64,000 nt of DNA from Flavobacteriaceae bacterium MAR_2010_72 (GTDB lineage: Bacteria; Bacteroidota; Bacteroidia; Flavobacteriales; Flavobacteriaceae): contig QXCW01000002.1 in assembly GCA_003550275.1 (NCBI GenBank), forward strand, positions 2,851,501 to 2,915,500, read 5' to 3'. Below the pieces are notes generated by a model. That model worked only from the letters and a program-made list of their open reading frames with translations, did not search any database and was not told the origin of the DNA. The translations under genes and the position numbers were made by a program. Below, piece after piece: positions 36,768 through 45,788 of this stretch (its first letter is position 1; each line of letters starts with the position of its first letter).

Positions 36768-39278
36768 CTAGAAATAAAACCCAAAACTACCCGTTACCCC
36801 AAACTTTCGGGCATCAGGGTTGTTAAGGTAATTACCTCTGAAGTTAAAATCAATACGGAGGATCTTAAAAATATTACCAACACCAAAACTGTATTCGTAA
36901 TACACGCGATTGTTAGGAGCTACCAGTGGGATTTCCATAGGGTTTCCGGTAGTACTTAGATCAATATTATCTTGGGAAAGCTCGCCCCAAACACCGCGAA
37001 GCCCAACAATAGCTCTTAAATTATATTTTTTAAGAAATGGGATGCGAGAAAAAATTCGGCCATTAAAATTATGCTCCATATGGAGTGAAGTATAGGTGTC
37101 GGTTACAAACTCGTAAAAATCCAATTGGGAAAAGGTATTGTAAATTGAAAAATACGATTGGTTACCGGGAACTACACTTAATAGGCCTAGCGGCACTTCA
37201 CCAAAGGTTTTACCAGACTCAAGGGTTGTCGTCAAACGTCCAAAACCACCTACTTGCCAGGGTTGTATATATGAAAATTGTACTTTGGTATAATCAAAAT
37301 CACTATCGAGAATGGCTTTATCGCCACGTGTTACTTGAGCAAATAAAGTTGGATAACCGTCATTGGCGTCATGGCGTTCTACACCAAAGCCTGTTTTTTT
37401 ACGTCCAGGAAAATAGGATACCGACAAGGCTGTTTCATATTGCTTGATTTCTGAAGACACCCCTGTTGGTGCTTCAGGATCATTATAATCTAGACTAAAG
37501 GTTTCGGAAGCCGACTCTAAAGTGCGATAGGTTCCGCTCAACCTAAAAAGAAGATTTTTAACAGGTTCGGTTTCTACCGCTATTGTAGATAAACTAATAC
37601 TCGTTAACTTATCGTTCGCACTGGTTCCAACTACTGATGAAGATGCCAAACTTCTGCCAAGAACATCAGTAGAAGTTGTCAAACTTGCGCCAATTTGTTC
37701 CACATCTCGCCTATTTCCTCCAGAAATGATTATACGATTCTTCTTATCAACCAACCATTTCCCAGAGATGCCATACTTAAATTTGTCATCCCTAAATCCA
37801 TAAGCTACAAAACCTTCCAAACGCCATAGATCGTTTGGCCCAAAATAAGTTCGTCCGCCTGTTCGTAAACGTAACCCTTCTACTTCATTAAACCCAAAGG
37901 TTGAAAAAACCGGCCCGTAGTCAAAGTTGATGCTGGTAAATTCAATATAACCAGACGCCAGAATGCTACCCAAATTATATAGACGCTTAAACTTTTTGAC
38001 CGTTTTAAGGGTATCGAGCATCTTGTAAACACCTTTTTCATCCTTATTTAAGCCTTCCATACGGTTCTGCTCCCAAAATTCCTCATCTTGGTTGTAGATG
38101 TCTTCATTATAACTATACACTTCTTCGCTATAAAACTTGTCAGGTTTAGGAACATCGAAGACATAATTATTGTAAAGTGTGGTACGTTTACCATAAACAC
38201 CACGGGATTTTTCCTTTTTATTGAGAGCAAAATCCGATAACATATAATCCCGTTTTATAAGGAATAAGGAATCATTCAGCACTTCAAACTCCTGTTCTAT
38301 ATAAATTTCCTTCACCCAATTAATATTGGCACTTTTAGAAGCCTGAAGATTAATTTCCTTAATAGCATAGGTAGAATCATTTACCCAAAAATCACCTTTA
38401 AAAGTCAACTCATTTTTACGCCTGGGGTAATAGATAATGTTGTAACACCATTTATTGTCAATAAAAGCACTATCCTTAAGCACATAATTATAGGTGCTAA
38501 TACCTGTTCTTGATAATGGACTTACAAAACTTTTATCGAAAAACTTTAGGTAATTATCGTAGATATTAAAATCTGAATACAGATCACCCACAAAATCAAT
38601 AATCACCTGATTATTACTAAATCCAGAATTCTTATTTCCCCTTAAATCTTCTTTTTCCTTTTTAAGAACATTGTCCCCATAAACTTTACTTACAGCCTCA
38701 TTTATAAAAATAGGTAGATAGGTCTTTCCAGTAATTCGTGAGGTATCTACTTCTTGAAATACAAACTCCATGCCTCTAAATAGCTTACTCTTAATCAAGG
38801 CGCTATCTATGGTGTTGAGATCAAATTCTACTTTTTCGTATTTATCGTATTGGTACTGTTTGAATTGTTTTACGCCATTGGTGCGTTTACGTTCCCAAAT
38901 TTTCTTCAGAATAGCAATAGCAGGATTCTCTGATGCTTTTTTGGATTGCTTCCCGGTAATAATAAACACCTCACTTAATGAAGATGCTTCTTCCTTTAAA
39001 ACAAATCTCAAGTCGTAGTTTACACGTTTTTCTAAAGTTACTTCCAAAGTCTCAAAACCGAGGAAAGATACAATAAGAGTTTGTTGTGTATTATTCGATT
39101 CTAGATAAAACCTACCTTCTTCATTGGTGATAGTGCCCTCGGTTGTACCCTTAAACAGTATGTTGGCGTAAGCGACTGGATCATTGTTTTCGTCAAACAC
39201 ATGTCCACTAACTTTGGTTTGTGACCACGCACAGACACTCCCAAAGAAAAAAAACAAATAAAGTAGCTTTAGGTTCAT
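36768..39278 (-). CDS. DUF5686 protein with carboxypeptidase-regulatory-like N-terminal domain (outer membrane)
   Basis: An 836-residue outer-membrane protein. A signal peptide ('MNLKLLYLFFFFGSVCAWSQ') is followed by an Ig-like carboxypeptidase-regulatory domain ('VSGHVFDENNDPVAYANILF', about residues 22-105). The remainder fits DUF5686, ending in barrel-like strands and the aromatic C-terminus 'VTGSFGFYF'. The start at 39278 is chosen over 39284 because it starts the signal peptide directly; the two differ by two residues. Function is unknown. It follows the pdhB terminator and probably has its own promoter, which was not found. Confidence 0.88.
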   Translation of the reverse strand: MNLKLLYLFFFFGSVCAWSQTKVSGHVFDENNDPVAYANILFKGTTEGTITNEEGRFYLESNNTQQTLIVSFLGFETLEVTLEKRVNYDLRFVLKEEASSLSEVFIITGKQSKKASENPAIAILKKIWERKRTNGVKQFKQYQYDKYEKVEFDLNTIDSALIKSKLFRGMEFVFQEVDTSRITGKTYLPIFINEAVSKVYGDNVLKKEKEDLRGNKNSGFSNNQVIIDFVGDLYSDFNIYDNYLKFFDKSFVSPLSRTGISTYNYVLKDSAFIDNKWCYNIIYYPRRKNELTFKGDFWVNDSTYAIKEINLQASKSANINWVKEIYIEQEFEVLNDSLFLIKRDYMLSDFALNKKEKSRGVYGKRTTLYNNYVFDVPKPDKFYSEEVYSYNEDIYNQDEEFWEQNRMEGLNKDEKGVYKMLDTLKTVKKFKRLYNLGSILASGYIEFTSINFDYGPVFSTFGFNEVEGLRLRTGGRTYFGPNDLWRLEGFVAYGFRDDKFKYGISGKWLVDKKNRIIISGGNRRDVEQIGASLTTSTDVLGRSLASSSVVGTSANDKLTSISLSTIAVETEPVKNLLFRLSGTYRTLESASETFSLDYNDPEAPTGVSSEIKQYETALSVSYFPGRKKTGFGVERHDANDGYPTLFAQVTRGDKAILDSDFDYTKVQFSYIQPWQVGGFGRLTTTLESGKTFGEVPLGLLSVVPGNQSYFSIYNTFSQLDFYEFVTDTYTSLHMEHNFNGRIFSRIPFLKKYNLRAIVGLRGVWGELSQDNIDLSTTGNPMEIPLVAPNNRVYYEYSFGVGNIFKILRIDFNFRGNYLNNPDARKFGVTGSFGFYF

Positions 39279-39282
39279 AAGC

Positions 39283-39318
39283 AAAAAAACTCCATCAACT
39301 TATTTGCCAATGAAGTTT
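39283..39318 (-). terminator. Terminator of pdhB
   Basis: Minus-strand stem AAACTTCAT / ATGGAGTTT (one G-U pair) followed by a run of seven T, 22 bases after the pdhB stop. It ends only a few bases before the DUF5686 start. Confidence 0.7.
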
Positions 39319-39340
39319 ATATAACGTAAAAAAACGTGAT

Positions 39341-40318
39341 TTATTTATACATAACTTTTTTTACTGCCTTAACAACTTCGCCACTGTTAGGTATCCATTC
39401 TTCGAACAAAACAGGAGAATAAGGTGCAGGTGTATCAGCAGTATTGATTTTTATAACTGGCGCATCTAAAAAGTCAAATGCTTCAGATTGTACGATATAA
39501 GTGATCTCGGTAGAGACGTTTCCAAACGGCCAAGCTTCTTCCAAAACAACCAAACGGTTTGTTTTTTTAACCGAATTTAAAATAGCCTGTTTGTCTAAAG
39601 GACGAACAGTACGCAGGTCAATAATTTCGCAAGAAATACCTTCTTTTTCTAATTCATCAGCTGCTTTGTAAGCCTCTTTGATAATTTTTCCAAAAGAAAC
39701 AATGGTAACATCGGTTCCTTCGCGTTTAATTTCGGCAACACCTAAAGGAATGGTGTATTCTCCTTCAGGAACTTCGCCTTTATCGCCATACATTTGCTCG
39801 CTTTCCATGAAAATAACAGGATCGTCATCTCTAATCGCAGATTTCAAAAGTCCTTTTGCATCGTATGGATTTGAAGGCACCACTACTTTTAAACCAGGCG
39901 TATTAGCAAACCAACTTTCAAAAGCTTGCGAATGTGTGGCGGCCAATTGACCAGCTGAAGCTGTTGGGCCTCTAAACACAATTGGACATTTAAATTGCCC
40001 GCCAGACATTTGTCTGATTTTTGCGGCGTTGTTTATAATTTGATCAATCCCAACTAAAGAGAAATTAAAAGTCATATACTCTACAATAGGTCTGTTTCCA
40101 GTCATGGTAGATCCTATGGCAATACCTGCAAAACCTAGCTCTGCAATAGGAGTATCGATAACACGTTTAGGTCCAAACTCATCTAACATTCCTTTTGATG
40201 CTTTATAAGCTCCGTTGTATTCAGCTACCTCCTCACCCATTAAATAAATGCTTTCATCACGACGCATTTCCTCACTCATGGCTTCACATATAGCTTCTCT
40301 GAATTGAATAGTCTTCAT
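39341..40318 (-). CDS. pdhB: Pyruvate dehydrogenase E1 component, beta subunit
   Basis: A 325-residue subunit of the thiamine-diphosphate E1 enzyme of the pyruvate dehydrogenase complex. The start at 40318 ('MKTIQFREAICEAMSEEMRR') matches E1 beta proteins; a frame to 40360 would begin inside the promoter. 'GEEVAEYNGAYKASKGML' holds the ThDP-associated Glu, and 'DTPIAELGFAGIAIG' and 'RGPTASAGQLAATHSQAFE' are standard. The alpha subunit is not in the window. 'DLRTVRPLDKQAI' and 'EEAWPFGNVSTEI' are in the C-terminal domain. Monocistronic. Confidence 0.94.
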   Translation of the reverse strand: MKTIQFREAICEAMSEEMRRDESIYLMGEEVAEYNGAYKASKGMLDEFGPKRVIDTPIAELGFAGIAIGSTMTGNRPIVEYMTFNFSLVGIDQIINNAAKIRQMSGGQFKCPIVFRGPTASAGQLAATHSQAFESWFANTPGLKVVVPSNPYDAKGLLKSAIRDDDPVIFMESEQMYGDKGEVPEGEYTIPLGVAEIKREGTDVTIVSFGKIIKEAYKAADELEKEGISCEIIDLRTVRPLDKQAILNSVKKTNRLVVLEEAWPFGNVSTEITYIVQSEAFDFLDAPVIKINTADTPAPYSPVLFEEWIPNSGEVVKAVKKVMYK

Positions 40319-40340
40319 TCCTATTGTTTTTATGGTGACG

Positions 40341-40348
40341 CAAAAATA
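40341..40348 (-). promoter_or_regulatory. -7 box of pdhB
   Basis: TATTTTTG on the minus strand (40348-40341), a full TAnnTTTG match, 22 bases before the ATG at 40318. No clear -33 box at 19 bases. A 12-bp palindrome TATGCATGCATA (40394-40405) lies further upstream, between pdhB and etfB. Confidence 0.5.
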
Positions 40349-40545
40349 ACAATAAAACAAAAACTATTCAGTATAGAATTATTTAAAATTTATTATGCAT
40401 GCATAGTATTTATTCAGAATAAAATAATTAACTTCGTAGCCTATTTTAAAGCGTGGGCCGTTTTCGGTTGCAATGAGCCATTTTGTTTCAAAAAACATAA
40501 GGCATTCGCTCCAAAATTTAAGAATATTCAATTAAATACGATAAA

Positions 40546-41292
40546 ATGAAAATACTTGTATGTATTAGTCACGTACCTGATACGACTTCAAAAATTAATT
40601 TTACTGAAGGGGATACCAAATTTGACTCCAACGGAGTACAATTTGTAATTAATCCTAACGACGAATTTGGTTTGACCCGCGCTATGTGGTTCAAGGAAAA
40701 GCAAGGTGCAAATGTTACTGTGGCCAATGTTGGCGGACCAGAAACCGAACCTACGCTGCGTAAAGCATTAGCTATTGGAGCCGATGCAGCCATTCGTGTC
40801 AACACAGCCGCAAATGATGGTTTCCAGGTAGCTAATGAACTAGCACAAGTTGTGAACGATGGAGGTTATGACCTTGTGATTGCAGGGCGTGAATCGATAG
40901 ATTACAACGGCGGAATGGTTCCAGGTATGCTAGCAGCATTGACTAATGCTAATTTTGTTGCTAATTGTATTGGGTTGGAAATAGATGGAACCAATGCAAA
41001 TGCGGTTCGTGAAATTGATGGTGGAAAAGAAACAGTATCTACCACTTTACCCCTAGTTATTGCAGGACAAAAAGGTTTGGTTGAAGAAAGTGATCTTCGT
41101 ATTCCTAATATGCGCGGTATTATGATGGCGCGACAAAAACCATTAACGGTTTTGGAACCAAAAGGGGCTGCGGAAGAAACGTCATCTGTAAAGTTTGAAA
41201 AGCCAGTGCCAAAAGGAGCAGTAACTCTAGTGTCTCCAGACAATCTAGACGAATTGGTAAACTTACTTCACAACGAAGCGAAGGTTATATAA
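40546..41292 (+). CDS. etfB: Electron transfer flavoprotein, beta subunit
   Basis: A 248-residue subunit that binds AMP and, with the alpha subunit, carries electrons from acyl-CoA dehydrogenases to the quinone pool. It opens with 'MKILVCISHVPDTTSKINF' and contains 'NPNDEFGLTRAMWFKEK', 'RKALAIGADAAIRVN', 'VIAGRESIDYNGGMVPGMLA' and 'DLRIPNMRGIMMARQKPL', all family signatures. It is followed 79 bases later by etfA. A weak -7 box TAACTTCG is at 40429-40436, giving a leader of about 105 bases. Confidence 0.95.
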   Translation: MKILVCISHVPDTTSKINFTEGDTKFDSNGVQFVINPNDEFGLTRAMWFKEKQGANVTVANVGGPETEPTLRKALAIGADAAIRVNTAANDGFQVANELAQVVNDGGYDLVIAGRESIDYNGGMVPGMLAALTNANFVANCIGLEIDGTNANAVREIDGGKETVSTTLPLVIAGQKGLVEESDLRIPNMRGIMMARQKPLTVLEPKGAAEETSSVKFEKPVPKGAVTLVSPDNLDELVNLLHNEAKVI

Positions 41293-41371
41293 ATCTCAAT
41301 CATTAAAGTCCAAGCTCCAAAATAGCAATTATTGCAATTAGGTGCTTGAAAATTTAAAATTTTAAAAAATT

Positions 41372-42331
41372 ATGTCAGTTTTAGTATATACAGAATCAGA
41401 TAACGGAACCTTTAAGAAAGTGGCTTTAGAGGTCGCTTCGTATGGAAAGGCAGTTGCCGACCAATTAGGAACCACTTTAACAGCCGTAACCATCAATGCC
41501 AAGGACACTTCTATTTTGGGCAACCATGGAGTCGATAAGGTTTTGAATGTTACAAACTCAAAATTAGAAACATTTAATGCCAATGCTTATGCCGAAGTAA
41601 TCAAACAAGCCGCAGAAAAAGAAGGCACTAAAGTTATTATAGTGAGTTCTAGTGCCGATAGTAAATATCTAGCACCTTTGCTTGCTGTTGGATTGAATGC
41701 AGGATATGCTTCAAATGTTGTTGAAGCTCCTTCAAGTACATCTCCGTTTACGGTAAAACGCACTGCGTTTACCAATAAGGCCTTCAATATAACATCTATT
41801 GACACCGATGTAAAACTAATAGGTTTATCAAAAAATGCATTTGGTTTAAAAGAACATTCTGCAAGTGCTACCGTTGAAGACTTTTCGCCTTCTATTCCTG
41901 ATAATGGTGTTCATGTAGATGCGGTTGATAAGGTTACTGGAAAAGTAACTATCGCTGATGCCGAAATTGTGGTTTCAGGAGGACGTGGATTAAAAGGCCC
42001 TGAAAATTGGGGAATGTTAGAAGAATTAGCTCAAGTTCTTGGCGCAGCAACAGCTTGTTCAAAACCAGTTTCAGACTTGGGTTGGAGACCTCACAGCGAA
42101 CACGTTGGACAAACAGGAAAACCTGTTGCCTCTAATTTATATATTGCTATCGGAATTTCAGGAGCTATTCAGCATTTAGCAGGCATCAATGCCTCTAAAG
42201 TAAAAGTGGTCATTAACACTGACCCTGAAGCACCATTCTTTAAAGCTGCCGATTACGGCGTAGTAGGAGATGCCTTTGAGGTTGTCCCTAAATTGACCGA
42301 AAAATTAAAAGCATTTAAGGCACAACAATAA
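41372..42331 (+). CDS. etfA: Electron transfer flavoprotein, alpha subunit
   Basis: A 319-residue FAD-binding subunit, partner of the upstream EtfB. The C-terminal FAD domain shows 'VVSGGRGLKGPENWG', 'SKPVSDLGWRPHSEHVGQTG', 'LYIAIGISGAIQHLAGI' and 'VINTDPEAPFFKAADYGVVG'. The N-terminal domain is the usual 190 or so residues. It ends the etfBA unit; a 77-base hairpin-forming element follows. Confidence 0.95.
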   Translation: MSVLVYTESDNGTFKKVALEVASYGKAVADQLGTTLTAVTINAKDTSILGNHGVDKVLNVTNSKLETFNANAYAEVIKQAAEKEGTKVIIVSSSADSKYLAPLLAVGLNAGYASNVVEAPSSTSPFTVKRTAFTNKAFNITSIDTDVKLIGLSKNAFGLKEHSASATVEDFSPSIPDNGVHVDAVDKVTGKVTIADAEIVVSGGRGLKGPENWGMLEELAQVLGAATACSKPVSDLGWRPHSEHVGQTGKPVASNLYIAIGISGAIQHLAGINASKVKVVINTDPEAPFFKAADYGVVGDAFEVVPKLTEKLKAFKAQQ

Positions 42332-42355
42332 ATATTTTTTATAACTTGTATCTTT

Positions 42356-42432
42356 AAAGGACTGTTTAAATTAAGAATATCTGCTTAATCTGCATTAGGC
42401 AGTTGCTAAAGTCCTAATTTAAACAGTTCTTT
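42356..42432. repeat. 77-base nested hairpin between etfA and the bifunctional nuclease gene
   Basis: Outer arms of 18 bases (42356-42373 and 42415-42432) pair over their whole length with a single G-U. They contain CTGTTTAAATTA and TAATTTAAACAG. Inside, CTGCTTAAT (42381-42389) pairs with ATTAGGCAG (42394-42402) around a CTGC loop. No coding frame is present. It could be an RNA structure at the end of the etfBA transcript or in the leader of the nuclease-transporter operon, or a small MITE-like repeat. No second copy was seen in this window. Confidence 0.6.
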
Positions 42433-42446
42433 GCGTTTTCAAAACC

Positions 42447-43055
42447 ATGAGTCTAGTTCGTCTAAATATTAAAGGAATTTCTTATAGCCAAACCCAAAAT
42501 GGCGCTTATGCCTTGATTTTAAACGAAGTAGACGGAGACAGAAAACTCCCTATAGTTATCGGGGCTTTTGAAGCACAATCTATCGCAATAGCTCTGGAAA
42601 AGGAAATTCGTCCACCTCGCCCATTAACACATGACCTTTTTAAAAATTTTGCTGACCGTTTTGATATTGTGGTTAAGCAGGTTATTATTCACAAGTTGGT
42701 TGACGGTGTATTTTATTCGAGCCTAATTTGTGAACGTGATAAAATTGAAGAGATTATCGATGCCAGAACTAGTGATGCTATTGCTTTGGCCTTACGCTTT
42801 CAAGCGCCTATTTTTACGTATAAAAATATTCTTGACAAAGCTGGAATCTATCTCAAAGTAAATCCTAAAAAAGATGAAGACGATCAGGATAGTATTTTGG
42901 TTGATGATTTGGTTGCAGAAGAAATAGAATCCCAATCCCAAGAATCTTATAAAGGCAAAACACTGCAAGAATTACACACCCTTTTGGATGAGGCCGTTGC
43001 TAATGAGGATTATGAAAAGGCCGCAAAAATAAGAGACGAAATTTCCAAACGTTAA
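42447..43055 (+). CDS. Bifunctional nuclease family (DUF151) protein with C-terminal UVR motif
   Basis: A 202-residue protein. Residues about 1-135 are a bifunctional nuclease/DUF151 domain ('GAYALILNEVDGDRKLPIVI', 'GAFEAQSIAIALE', 'RPLTHDLFKNF' and 'ARTSDAIALALRFQAPIFT'). The C-terminal 35 residues form a UvrB/UvrC-type helical hairpin ('LHTLLDEAVANEDYEKAAKI'). Some plant and bacterial DUF151 proteins have nuclease activity, but the role in Bacteroidota is unknown. It sits 11 bases upstream of the CNT nucleoside-transporter gene, so a link to nucleic-acid or nucleoside recycling is plausible. Confidence 0.88.
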   Translation: MSLVRLNIKGISYSQTQNGAYALILNEVDGDRKLPIVIGAFEAQSIAIALEKEIRPPRPLTHDLFKNFADRFDIVVKQVIIHKLVDGVFYSSLICERDKIEEIIDARTSDAIALALRFQAPIFTYKNILDKAGIYLKVNPKKDEDDQDSILVDDLVAEEIESQSQESYKGKTLQELHTLLDEAVANEDYEKAAKIRDEISKR

Positions 43056-43066
43056 ACCCCGTTTAA

Positions 43067-44821
43067 ATGAAACATTTTTTACTGGCTGTTACAGCTATTT
43101 TTTTTGGAATCACCTTTTTACAGGCACAAGAGTTAGAAAAAAAATGGCAGTTTGAAGCCATCCAAAATGCAGACGGAACTTCTGTGTTCAATATTAATAC
43201 AAACACAGATCAATTAGAATTAAACGCTGGCGAATTTCAATTCACATTACAAGCCGATAGTATTAAAGCTTCAGGCGACTACATCTATCAAAATAATTTA
43301 TTGGTGTTTTATTACAACCAACCAAATGACACCATTAGACACTACAGAATAACTGAGCTAACCGATTCTACATTAGTATTTAAAGAAAGGGACATTAATT
43401 ACAAGCTCAAGGCAGCGCCATCTGAAGATGCTTCAAGTATAGCTTTTGCAGATGAAAACACTATAATTCCAAGTCAAGGTTTTTCAATGGGAAGTCTATG
43501 GCGAGGTGTTTTAGGAATGATCTCTTTGATTTTCATTGCCTTTTTATTCAGTAGAAACAGAAAAGCCATTGACTGGAAAATAGTAGGAATTGGTTTAACC
43601 TTTCAACTTATCATCGCTTTGGGTGTTTTAAAGGTAAACGCCATTAAAGTTGCCTTTGAATTTGTAGGAAAATTGTTTATTAGCGTGCTGGATTTTACAC
43701 GAGAAGGCAGTAAATTCCTGTTTGAAGGTTTAGTAGTTGATATGGACACCTTTGGTTTCATATTCGCCTTTCAGGTATTACCAACCATTTTATTCTTTTC
43801 AGCCTTAACTTCAGTCTTATTTTATTTAGGAATTATTCAAAAAGTAGTTAAAGCCATGGCTTGGTTATTGACCAAGCTCTTAAAAATTTCAGGAGCTGAA
43901 AGCTTAAGTGTTGCCGGTAACATCTTCCTTGGGCAAACCGAAGCACCTTTGCTCATCAAGGCCTATTTGGAAAAAATGAATAAGTCTGAAATCCTATTGG
44001 TTATGATTGGAGGAATGGCCACCGTAGCTGGTGCTGTTCTTGCCGCCTATATTGGATTTTTAGGTGGTGATGACCCGGCTTTACGATTGGTATATGCTAA
44101 ACACTTGTTAGCGGCATCGGTAATGGCTGCTCCCGGAGCCATTGTAGTTTCTAAAATTCTATATCCTCAAACCGAAACAATCAATACCGATGTAGAAGTC
44201 TCCCAAGAAAAAATCGGTTCAAATATTTTAGATGCTATTGCCAATGGCACTACGGAAGGATTGAAACTAGCGGTGAATGTTGGTGCGATGTTATTGGTTT
44301 TTGTTGCCTTTATTGCCATGCTTAATGGTATTTTAGGCGGAATCGCCAGTTTTAACGGATTTGCTATTGGATTTTTAAATATTGATTGGCATTTTACCTC
44401 ATTAAATGATATTATTGCCCAAAACACACCCTATGACAGTTTATCCCTTGAATTTATTTTAGGGTATATCTTCGCCCCTTTAATGTGGCTCATTGGTGTA
44501 GCTAAAGAAGACATGGCACTCATGGGTCAACTTTTAGGAATAAAGCTTGCTGCAAGTGAATTTATTGGATACATACAACTACGAGAGTTAAAAGATGCAG
44601 CCAGTGCCATACATTTAAGCTATGAAAAGTCAATCATTATGGCTACCTACATGCTCTGTGGATTTGCTAATTTTGCATCAATAGGAATCCAAATAGGAGG
44701 CATCGGTTCATTGGCTCCAGGTCAGCGAAAACTATTATCTGAATTTGGAATGAAAGCCTTGATTGGAGGCACAATAGCCTCATTGATATCTGCAACAATT
44801 GCAGGTATGATTATTGGATAA
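43067..44821 (+). CDS. Concentrative nucleoside transporter (CNT/NupC) with exported N-terminal beta-rich domain
   Basis: A 584-residue protein. It starts with a signal-like segment ('MKHFLLAVTAIFFGITFLQA'), followed by about 95 residues predicted to be beta-rich and lipocalin-like ('KKWQFEAIQ', 'YIYQNNLLVFYYNQPND', 'STLVFKERDINYKL'). The membrane core begins near residue 145. CNT signatures are 'GNIFLGQTEAPLLIKAYLEK', 'SASE/AASEFIGYIQL' and 'MATYMLCGFANFASIGIQIG'. CNT proteins import nucleosides with Na+ or H+. The extra N-terminal domain would lie in the periplasm and is absent from E. coli NupC, which has about 400 residues. Cotranscribed with the upstream nuclease-family gene. Confidence 0.9.
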   Translation: MKHFLLAVTAIFFGITFLQAQELEKKWQFEAIQNADGTSVFNINTNTDQLELNAGEFQFTLQADSIKASGDYIYQNNLLVFYYNQPNDTIRHYRITELTDSTLVFKERDINYKLKAAPSEDASSIAFADENTIIPSQGFSMGSLWRGVLGMISLIFIAFLFSRNRKAIDWKIVGIGLTFQLIIALGVLKVNAIKVAFEFVGKLFISVLDFTREGSKFLFEGLVVDMDTFGFIFAFQVLPTILFFSALTSVLFYLGIIQKVVKAMAWLLTKLLKISGAESLSVAGNIFLGQTEAPLLIKAYLEKMNKSEILLVMIGGMATVAGAVLAAYIGFLGGDDPALRLVYAKHLLAASVMAAPGAIVVSKILYPQTETINTDVEVSQEKIGSNILDAIANGTTEGLKLAVNVGAMLLVFVAFIAMLNGILGGIASFNGFAIGFLNIDWHFTSLNDIIAQNTPYDSLSLEFILGYIFAPLMWLIGVAKEDMALMGQLLGIKLAASEFIGYIQLRELKDAASAIHLSYEKSIIMATYMLCGFANFASIGIQIGGIGSLAPGQRKLLSEFGMKALIGGTIASLISATIAGMIIG

Positions 44822-44952
44822 ATTTCAATTCCTATTCGTTGATAACTTTTTACAGAATTTAGCCCAACTTTATTTTCAACGTTGAGTATTTTTCTATTTT
44901 TATCACTTAAATTTGATAGGATTTTCTTTTTAAAAAGACCAAACATTAGTAT

Positions 44953-45777
44953 ATGAAGCAATATTTAGATCTCGTTAAGCATGTTTTAGAGCACGGTAAC
45001 GAAAAAAGTGACCGCACTGGAACTGGCACCAAAAGTGTTTTTGGATATCAAATGCGTTTTGATTTAAGTGAAGGCTTCCCTATGGTTACTACCAAAAAAT
45101 TGCATCTAAAATCAATTGTTCATGAACTCTTATGGTTTTTAAAAGGAGACACGAACATTGAATATTTAACGCAAAACGGTGTACGAATTTGGAATGAATG
45201 GGCAGATGAAAATGGAAATTTAGGGCCTGTTTATGGTCACCAATGGCGAAATTGGAATAGTGACGGCATCGACCAAATTAAGGAAGTTATTGCATCTTTA
45301 AAAAATAATCCTGACAGCCGTCGTATGTTGGTTTCGGCTTGGAATCCTTCTGTGTTGCCTGATACTTCAAAATCATTTAGTGAAAATGTGGCCAATGGGA
45401 AAGCAGCTTTACCACCATGTCACGCCTTTTTTCAATTTTATGTTGCCGACGGTAAATTATCGTGTCAATTATACCAACGTAGTGCCGACATATTTTTAGG
45501 CGTTCCTTTTAACATTGCATCGTATGCCCTATTCACAATGATGGTTGCGCAGGTTTGTGGTTACCAAGCTGGGGATTTTGTTCACACCTTTGGTGATGCC
45601 CATGTTTACAGTAACCATTTTGAGCAATTGGAGTTACAATTATCACGAGACCCAAGACCTTTACCAAAAATGATACTTAACCCAAATATCAAAGATATCT
45701 TTGAATTTACTTTTGAAGACTTTACTTTAGTCAACTATAACCCACATCCACATATTAAAGGTGCGGTTGCCATTTAA
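44953..45777 (+). CDS. thyA: Thymidylate synthase
   Basis: A 274-residue enzyme that methylates dUMP using methylene-tetrahydrofolate. Motifs: '[18 protein letters not shown]' with the dUMP phosphate Arg, '[20 protein letters not shown]' with the nucleophile Cys, '[20 protein letters not shown]' and '[12 protein letters not shown]'. Length is typical. A DHFR-containing gene lies 3.4 kb downstream, although not in the same operon. It is 11 bases upstream of the T9SS protein gene, so both may be cotranscribed. Confidence 0.97.
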   Translation: MKQYLDLVKHVLEHGNEKSDRTGTGTKSVFGYQMRFDLSEGFPMVTTKKLHLKSIVHELLWFLKGDTNIEYLTQNGVRIWNEWADENGNLGPVYGHQWRNWNSDGIDQIKEVIASLKNNPDSRRMLVSAWNPSVLPDTSKSFSENVANGKAALPPCHAFFQFYVADGKLSCQLYQRSADIFLGVPFNIASYALFTMMVAQVCGYQAGDFVHTFGDAHVYSNHFEQLELQLSRDPRPLPKMILNPNIKDIFEFTFEDFTLVNYNPHPHIKGAVAI

Positions 45778-45788
45778 CAAACATCCCT

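Noticed and set aside
40569-41243. Minus-strand frames opposite etfB
   Set aside because: Shadow frames of a conserved gene, without motif or promoter.
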